Of a stretch of 64,000 bases of DNA, positions 59,532 to 64,000 are shown one piece after another. Position 1 is the stretch's first letter. Every line of letters begins with the position of its first letter. The notes beneath the pieces were generated by a model. The model searched no databases. It saw nothing but the letters and a program-made list of their open reading frames with translations, and was not told the DNA's origin. The position numbers and the translations under genes were made by a program. This DNA is from Phycisphaerales bacterium (GTDB lineage: Bacteria > Planctomycetota > Phycisphaerae > Phycisphaerales > SM1A02), in the NCBI GenBank assembly GCA_009691915.1, contig SIAD01000008.1, positions 1-64,000 on the forward strand, in the 5' to 3' direction.

Positions 59532-60323
59532 ATGAACATCACATCACTTTGTGCAGGGGCGCTGGCGGGTGGCGCTCTGGTGGCGGCGATCGCTGCGTCG
59601 GGGTCGCCACAGCAAGTTCAGGGAACGCGGACATCGGGTCCCATCGCGCCTGCGGGAGCGGATGACGCTGCGGCGTTTACGAAGCTCGGTCAGCTGGTGG
59701 GATCGTGGACCGTGACGGGCGTCGCGACCGGCGCCGACGGCTCAGTGCAGGGACAGTTCCAGGGAGAGTCGCACTTCGGATGGACGCTGGGGGGGAACTT
59801 TCTGTCGGGCGACCATGTTCTGTGGAATGGGCAGGGAGCCGCGCTGCAGATGATCGACGAGATGGGCTTCACGCCTGGAGTCGGATTCACGCGCAGCGAA
59901 CTGACCAACGGCGATCGATCGATGTTCCTCTCCAGCGGTCTGTACGACCAGGCCGCCGACACGATCGCGTTCCTCACCACCAACACGCTTCTCACGGCGG
60001 ACGGCCAGCCGAGGTCGCTGGCGACAGGCTTCGCGTTTCAGAGCGACGGATCGGTGATCTGGGGAACGGTCTTTCAGGCCAACTCCCAGCCGGTCGGCAG
60101 CGTGAAGCTGATCCTGACACGGTCTGCCGCGCAGGGAACGCCGCACTCTCCGCAGGCGCCGACGGGAGTTTCGCCAGGCGCTCCGCAGCAGAACCTTGCC
60201 CAGATGAAGTCGACGATGTCATCGATGATCAAGCAACGGCAGCAGCTTCAGTCGCAGATGAATCAGATGCAGGAGCAGGTCCGGGACATGTCGCGGATGA
60301 TGTCGAACGGCCAGAGCCAGTAG
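59532..60323 (+). CDS. Exported DUF1579-like protein with coiled-coil tail
   Basis: 263 residues from ATG 59532. Signal peptide (about 1-23), a Pro/Thr/Ala-rich linker, then a domain starting LGQLVGSWTVTG with GESHFGWTLGGNFL, the pattern of the DUF1579 lipocalin-like family. The C-terminal 50 residues are Gln/Met-rich and helical (MKSTMSSMIKQRQQLQSQMN, MQEQVRDMSRM), a probable coiled coil. No catalytic site is evident. Probably a periplasmic or secreted small-ligand or assembly protein. Confidence 0.75.
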   Translation: MNITSLCAGALAGGALVAAIAASGSPQQVQGTRTSGPIAPAGADDAAAFTKLGQLVGSWTVTGVATGADGSVQGQFQGESHFGWTLGGNFLSGDHVLWNGQGAALQMIDEMGFTPGVGFTRSELTNGDRSMFLSSGLYDQAADTIAFLTTNTLLTADGQPRSLATGFAFQSDGSVIWGTVFQANSQPVGSVKLILTRSAAQGTPHSPQAPTGVSPGAPQQNLAQMKSTMSSMIKQRQQLQSQMNQMQEQVRDMSRMMSNGQSQ

Positions 60324-60337
60324 CGCGCACACTTCGC

Positions 60338-60343
60338 TAGCCT
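60338..60343 (+). promoter_or_regulatory. -10-like box, leaderless geometry, SDR gene
   Basis: TAGCCT, 7 bases before ATG 60351. Confidence 0.45.
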
Positions 60344-60350
60344 CTCGCAC

Positions 60351-61157
60351 ATGAGTCACACGGTCAATCTGTTCTCGCTGGAAGGGCGCCACGCGCTCGT
60401 TGGTGGATCGACGCAGGGAATTGGACGGGCGTGCGCGATGGCCTTCGCACAGGCGGGAGCTTCGGTGACGCTGGTGGGGCGCAATCCGGAAGCGCTGGCG
60501 AAGGTCATCGGCGAACTTCCAAGCGCCAAGGCGCAGGCACACCGGACCCTCTGCGTCGACTACGCAGACTGGCGGAAGGTGCAAGCGGCCGTCGAAGGTC
60601 ATGTCGGCGCGCACGGGACGGTGCACATCGTGTTGCACAACACCGGAGGACCATCACCGGGCGCCGCGATCGACGCCGCGCCCGAGGACTTTGCCAAGGG
60701 CTTCGAACTGCATGTCCTCACCGGTCAGGCGATCGTCCGTGCCTGCGCTCCGGGGATGCGCGAGGCCAAGTACGGACGCATCATCACCATCACAAGTACT
60801 TCGGTCATCGCACCGATCCGCGGGCTGGGTGTGTCCAACGCGGTGCGCGCCGCGGTCGCCAATTGGGCAAGGTCGCTCGCCGGCGAACTCGCGCCGTTTG
60901 GAATCACGGTCAACTCAATCCTGCCGGGGTACACGAAGACTGCGCGGCTTGATGCGATCTTCAAGGGGCGCGCGTCGCGGTCGGGTTCGAGCGTTGACGA
61001 AATCGAACGAGCAGCGATCGCGACGATTCCCGCCGGAAGGCTCGGCGAGCCCGAGGAGATCGCCTCGGTGGCGGCGTTTCTGGCGTCGCCGGCAGCGAGC
61101 TACCTGACGGGGGTCAACCTCGCGGTCGATGGCGGGCGCACGGCGATGCAGAGCTGA
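60351..61157 (+). CDS. SDR-family oxidoreductase lacking YxxxK
   Basis: 268 residues, Rossmann fold: GGSTQGIGRACAMAF near residue 18, HNTGGPSPG, and C-terminal GVNLAVDGG. At the active-site helix, where SDR enzymes have Tyr-x3-Lys, it reads GVSNAVRAAVANWA: no Tyr at the expected place and Arg for Lys. The fold fits NAD(P) binding but the catalysis must differ. It leads a run of kynurenine-type genes (kynB two bases downstream, then aldehyde dehydrogenase and RidA), so it may handle an intermediate of that route. Confidence 0.86.
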   Translation: MSHTVNLFSLEGRHALVGGSTQGIGRACAMAFAQAGASVTLVGRNPEALAKVIGELPSAKAQAHRTLCVDYADWRKVQAAVEGHVGAHGTVHIVLHNTGGPSPGAAIDAAPEDFAKGFELHVLTGQAIVRACAPGMREAKYGRIITITSTSVIAPIRGLGVSNAVRAAVANWARSLAGELAPFGITVNSILPGYTKTARLDAIFKGRASRSGSSVDEIERAAIATIPAGRLGEPEEIASVAAFLASPAASYLTGVNLAVDGGRTAMQS

Positions 61158-61159
61158 CC

Positions 61160-61819
61160 ATGGGAGGCGGTGCGATCATCGACATCTCACCGCGTATTTC
61201 GGCGCGCACGGCGGTGTTTCCGGGCGATGTGCCGCTGTCGCGCGAGGTCATGTTCGACATGAAGAACGGAGATGTACTGACGCTCAGCGCGATGCGCTCG
61301 ACGGTTCATCTTGGATCGCATGCCGACGCTCCGAGCCATTATCTCCGTGATGGCCGCACGATCGAGGCTCAGCCCATCGAGATCTACTGGGGTCTGTGTG
61401 AAGTGATTGGCGTGCGGGCGCGGGTTGGGGTAGCCGCGGGCAGCAGTCGGCGCGTCGGGCGCGAGGACCTTGATGTCGATGCGCGGTGGGTGCCATCAAC
61501 CCCGAGACTGCTTCTGGCGACTCGCTCCTACGCCAACCCTGAGGCGTGGGCGACTGATTTCTTGGCTCTTGATCCCGCACTGGTCGACTGGCTCGCCGAT
61601 GCCGGTGTGCTTCTCGTCGGCATCGACACACCGAGTGTTGACTGCGCCGACTCGAAGGATCTCCCGGCGCATGCGCGCTTTGCGGCGCGGGATATCGCGA
61701 TCATCGAAGGTCTTGTACTCGACCATGTCGAGCCGGGGCAGTACGAACTCTGCGCTCTTCCGCTGCGGCTCGAGGGGTTTGACGCGAGCCCGATCCGCGC
61801 CGCGCTGAGGCGGGGCTAG
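61160..61819 (+). CDS. kynB: Kynurenine formamidase (cyclase family)
   Basis: Metal-dependent amidohydrolase of tryptophan breakdown: N-formylkynurenine to kynurenine and formate. 219 residues. IIDISPRISARTAVFPGD at the N-terminus and the metal motif HLGSHADAPSHYL (H-x3-H-x-D-x3-H) near residues 50-60 are as in bacterial KynB. LLVGIDTPSVDCADSKDLPAH is the second family signature. It follows the SDR gene by two bases. tdo and kynU are not in the window, so the assignment rests on this gene plus the two downstream enzymes. Confidence 0.92.
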   Translation: MGGGAIIDISPRISARTAVFPGDVPLSREVMFDMKNGDVLTLSAMRSTVHLGSHADAPSHYLRDGRTIEAQPIEIYWGLCEVIGVRARVGVAAGSSRRVGREDLDVDARWVPSTPRLLLATRSYANPEAWATDFLALDPALVDWLADAGVLLVGIDTPSVDCADSKDLPAHARFAARDIAIIEGLVLDHVEPGQYELCALPLRLEGFDASPIRAALRRG

Positions 61820-61861
61820 TAGTCATGAATAGTTACTGAGAGCCGACGAGCGTCTCTCCCA

Positions 61862-61867
61862 TATCCT
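61862..61867 (+). promoter_or_regulatory. -10-like box, leaderless geometry, aldehyde dehydrogenase
   Basis: TATCCT, 7 bases before ATG 61875, in the 55-base gap after kynB. Confidence 0.45.
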
Positions 61868-61874
61868 CGGCGCA

Positions 61875-63398
61875 ATGGCTGCCCCGAGCGTGATCCTGAA
61901 TCTCATCGAGGGCAGTTTCTCCCCTGCGAGCGGCGGGGCATCGATCAATGTCTATGACCCGGCGACGGGGCAGCTCATCGCGACGGCGCCCGACTCGACG
62001 GCACACGATGTCGATGCCGCCGTCGAAGCGGCGGCGGCGGCGTTTCGACCATGGAGCGAGCTGCCCGCGACGGCACGCGGGGCGCACTTGAACCGTCTGG
62101 CGGATCTCGTTGAGCGCGATCGGGAGGAGTTCGCGCAGGCCGAGTCGATGGACACAGGCAAGCCACTCGCGCTGGCGCACAGCATGGATATCCCTAGGGC
62201 GATCGCCAACCTGCGTTTCTTCGCGCGCGAGATTCTGGACGGGGATCTGGAGGCGTACGAGTCGGCGCAGGGACGCGCCGAGGTGCATCGACGACCGCTG
62301 GGCGTGGCCGCGTGCATCTCCCCGTGGAATCTGCCGCTCTACCTGTTCACCTGGAAGATCGCGCCGGCGCTCGCCGCCGGGTGCACCGTCGTCGGAAAGC
62401 CCAGCGAAGTCGCGCCGATCACCGCGTGGATGTTGGCGCAGCGGGCGGTCGAGGCAGGATTCCCGCGCGGAGTGCTGAATGTGGTGCACGGACGAGGTCC
62501 GCTCTCGGGCGCCGCGCTCGTGGCCCACCCGAAGGTTGCTTGCATCACCTTTACCGGCGGGACAGCGACCGGAGAGTCGATAGCTCGTGCTGCGGCACCG
62601 GACTTCAAACGCGTGGCGCTCGAACTCGGGGGGAAAAATGCCGCGATCGTCTGCGCGGATGCGGCGCAACCAGAGCATCTCAAGTCCACCGTTGAAGGAA
62701 TTGTGCGCGCGGCGTTCACGAATCAGGGGCAGGTCTGTCACTGCGCGTCGCGGATTCTTGTAGAGCGAACAGTGTGGGACGAATTCGTCGGTGCGTTGGT
62801 TCTCCGGGCGCGACAGCTCAAGGTGGGGGATCCGCTGGATGCCGCCACCGATCTCGGGTCGCTCATCTCGGGGCAGCACCTCATGAAGGTCGCATCGGCG
62901 GTGGATGGAGCCGTACGCGACGGCGGCAGAGTTCTCGTCGGAGGATCACGCATCGAGGCATCGATGCTGCCCGAGCGGGTGCGCAGCGGGGCGTTCTTCC
63001 CACCCACGCTGATCGACTCGCTCGCGCCCGGAGCCCGGGCTAATCAGGAGGAAATCTTCGGGCCAGTGGCGACACTCATCCCGTTCGATACCGACGCGGA
63101 GGCGATCGCCATCGCCAATGGCACACGGTTCGGTCTCTCAGCATCGGTGTGGGCGCGCGATGAAGCGCGAGCTGAACGCTTGGCGCAATGCCTCGCGGTC
63201 GGCACAGTGTGGATCAACTCGTGGATGGTGCGTGACCTGAGAGTTCCCATCGGCGGGATCCGCTCGAGCGGGCTAGGCCGCGAAGGGGGATTGGAGGCAC
63301 TTCACTTCTTCGCCGAGCCGGTTGCAGTTGTCCATGGTGCGCGCGGGGCTGCGATTGCGGAGGCGGAGGAGGGGGCGGAGGCGGGGGCAAGGACATGA
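61875..63398 (+). CDS. Aldehyde dehydrogenase, 2-aminomuconic semialdehyde type
   Basis: 507 residues. The NAD domain has ISPWNLPLYLFTWKIAPALA and FTGGTATGES. The general base Glu is in LELGGKNA near residue 253. The catalytic nucleophile is Cys288 in NQGQVCHCASRILVE; a second Cys two places on is typical of the hydroxymuconic/aminomuconic semialdehyde group. C-terminal EEIFGPVATLIPFD is normal. With kynB before it and a RidA-family protein overlapping its end (ATGA), the likely job is oxidising 2-aminomuconate semialdehyde. Confidence 0.9.
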   Translation: MAAPSVILNLIEGSFSPASGGASINVYDPATGQLIATAPDSTAHDVDAAVEAAAAAFRPWSELPATARGAHLNRLADLVERDREEFAQAESMDTGKPLALAHSMDIPRAIANLRFFAREILDGDLEAYESAQGRAEVHRRPLGVAACISPWNLPLYLFTWKIAPALAAGCTVVGKPSEVAPITAWMLAQRAVEAGFPRGVLNVVHGRGPLSGAALVAHPKVACITFTGGTATGESIARAAAPDFKRVALELGGKNAAIVCADAAQPEHLKSTVEGIVRAAFTNQGQVCHCASRILVERTVWDEFVGALVLRARQLKVGDPLDAATDLGSLISGQHLMKVASAVDGAVRDGGRVLVGGSRIEASMLPERVRSGAFFPPTLIDSLAPGARANQEEIFGPVATLIPFDTDAEAIAIANGTRFGLSASVWARDEARAERLAQCLAVGTVWINSWMVRDLRVPIGGIRSSGLGREGGLEALHFFAEPVAVVHGARGAAIAEAEEGAEAGART

Positions 63399-63802
63399 GT
63401 TCTTCGCAGGGGATTCAATCGCAGCGTGCGCCGGAACCGGTCGGGGCGTACCCGCACGCGAAGCGCGCGGGAAACTTTGTGTTCCTCAGCGGCGTGGGTC
63501 CACGCACGCGCGGGCGCGCAGAGATCCCCGGTGTCGATCCGTTCGACTTCGAGACGCAGTGCCGCGCGTGCTTTGAGAATGTGAAACTCGTCGTGGCGGA
63601 TGCGGGGTTGGCGTGGTCGAGCGTGGTGGATGTGACGGTGTTTCTCACGAACATGAAGCGCGACTTCGACCTGTACAACAGGATCTACGCGGAAGTGTTT
63701 GCGGGAACAGGCAACCCGAATCCGACCCGGACGACGATTGAGGTCGGAAGTCTGCCGACCCCGATTGCCGTCGAGGTCAAGGCGGTGTGCTTTGCGGAGT
63801 GA
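63395..63802 (+). CDS. RidA-family protein, probable 2-aminomuconate deaminase
   Basis: 135 residues, trimeric YjgF/YER057c/UK114 fold. PVGAYPHAKRAGNFVFLSGVGP at the N-terminus, the substrate-binding Arg in NPTRTTIEVGSLP, and the terminal VEVKAVCFAE. Generic RidA hydrolyses reactive enamines; members coupled to an aminomuconate semialdehyde dehydrogenase are 2-aminomuconate deaminases, and the ATGA overlap with that gene favours this. Its 3' end overlaps the minus-strand collagen-like gene by 26 bases. Confidence 0.88.
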   Translation: MSSSQGIQSQRAPEPVGAYPHAKRAGNFVFLSGVGPRTRGRAEIPGVDPFDFETQCRACFENVKLVVADAGLAWSSVVDVTVFLTNMKRDFDLYNRIYAEVFAGTGNPNPTRTTIEVGSLPTPIAVEVKAVCFAE

Positions 63803-64000
63803 ACGGGCGGTTGGGTGCACCGGTGCCGCCGGGGCCGCCCTGACCACCTGGCCCGCCGGGACCCTGACCGCCGGGGCCGCCCTGACCACCTGGCCCGCCG
63901 GGACCCTGACCGCCGGGGCCGCCCTGACCACCTGGCCCGCCGGGACCGCCCATCCGGTTGTTGAGCGTCTTGCCAGTCGACTTCCCATCCAGTTGCGACT
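63777..64000 (-). CDS. C-terminal part of a protein with collagen-like Gly-rich tail
   Basis: The frame is open to the right edge and ends at the TGA in the complement of 63777-63779. It reads SQLDGKSTGKTLNNRM followed by about three copies of GPGGPGGQGGPGGQ, then GTGAPNRPFTPQSTPP. The frame was chosen because it gives a regular Gly/Pro/Gln tail and a normal hydrophilic segment before it; another minus frame over the same bases gives an Ala/Val/Arg-rich product. The function cannot be judged from the tail. Its end overlaps the RidA gene, tail to tail. Confidence 0.6.
   Translation of the reverse strand, partial: SQLDGKSTGKTLNNRMGGPGGPGGQGGPGGQGPGGPGGQGGPGGQGPGGPGGQGGPGGTGAPNRPFTPQSTPP
63829..63947. 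repeat. 42-base tandem repeat, about 2.8 copies
   Basis: Units begin at 63829, 63871 and 63913 with CCGGGGCCGCCCTGACC. The copies look identical; the third is cut short after 35 bases. The period is a multiple of three, so changes in copy number would keep the minus-strand frame and lengthen or shorten the Gly-rich tail by 14 residues. Confidence 0.85.

Noticed and set aside
63829-63947. Possible CRISPR-like array
   Set aside because: Head-to-tail repeats without unique spacers; it is a coding tandem repeat.
63302-63988. Minus-strand frame with PAGQVVRAAPAVRV repeats
   Set aside because: Reads the 42-base repeat in a frame that continues antisense through RidA; the alternative frame ending at 63777 gives a more protein-like Gly/Pro/Gln tail.

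Overview
The window looks like a chromosome segment of a GC-rich planctomycete, most likely of the Phycisphaerae group. This is an inference from gene content: secreted proteins ending in paired dockerin-like calcium motifs of the type DLTIVLAAWG, a 1,231-residue PVC-type secreted dehydrogenase with HEAT repeats, a PA14 domain and one heme c site, a PEP-CTERM-like C-terminus, and an archaeal/eukaryotic-type ProRS. Coding density is very high. No stretch above 300 bases lacks a gene, and many genes are joined by ATGA, GTGA or TTGA overlaps. I saw no rRNA, CRISPR array, insertion sequence or prophage.

Layout. 1-14053: partial transporter, MFS pump, secreted GH29 alpha-L-fucosidase, an unrecognised protein, FG-GAP and dockerin-type secreted proteins, a two-module lipoprotein, a flippase-like protein, and the giant heme-c/HEAT/PA14 protein. 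14075-36613: a large surface-polysaccharide locus. It holds GDP-fucose synthesis (fcl, gmd), a GH56-like secreted hydrolase, an O-antigen polymerase/ligase-like protein, two asparagine-synthase-type amidotransferases, a flippase, two paralogous GT4 enzymes around a hexapeptide acyltransferase, and a methyltransferase. It continues with a fused zinc-alcohol-dehydrogenase/Gfo-Idh-MocA oxidoreductase, UDP-GlcNAc 2-epimerase, a heparinase II/III-like protein, a double-GT4 fusion, a GT2 and a WcaF-like acetyltransferase. 36624-44524: core genes cysS, coaE, rho, a pseudopilin, tRNA-Thr, tuf, rpmG, tRNA-Trp, secE, nusG. 44584-59526: a CHAD protein, proS, metG, metF, rex, lipoproteins, a PGRP/amidase, a Ser/Thr kinase next to an HtrA-like protease, and dCMP deaminase. 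59532-63802: a DUF1579-like protein and a kynurenine/2-aminomuconate-type set (SDR, kynB, semialdehyde dehydrogenase, RidA-family deaminase). The right edge has the tail of a minus-strand gene with a collagen-like Gly-rich repeat.

How the parts fit. The polysaccharide locus can supply GDP-L-fucose and UDP-ManNAc, amidate and acylate sugars, assemble, flip and polymerise a repeat unit, and possibly trim it (GH56-like and heparinase-like proteins). The GH29 fucosidase at 2025 could act on fucose-containing glycans. No initiating phosphoglycosyl transferase and no Wza/Wzc export system are in the window, so those parts would lie elsewhere.

The most interesting signal is regulatory. At sixteen starts of transcription units, on both strands, a -10-like hexamer (mostly TANNCT) sits 6-8 bases before the ATG or GTG. 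This is the geometry of leaderless mRNAs. In two divergent pairs the two -10 boxes overlap in one short element, and in two places the upstream gene's TAG stop codon forms the first half of the next gene's -10 box. The same signal also settles several start codons.
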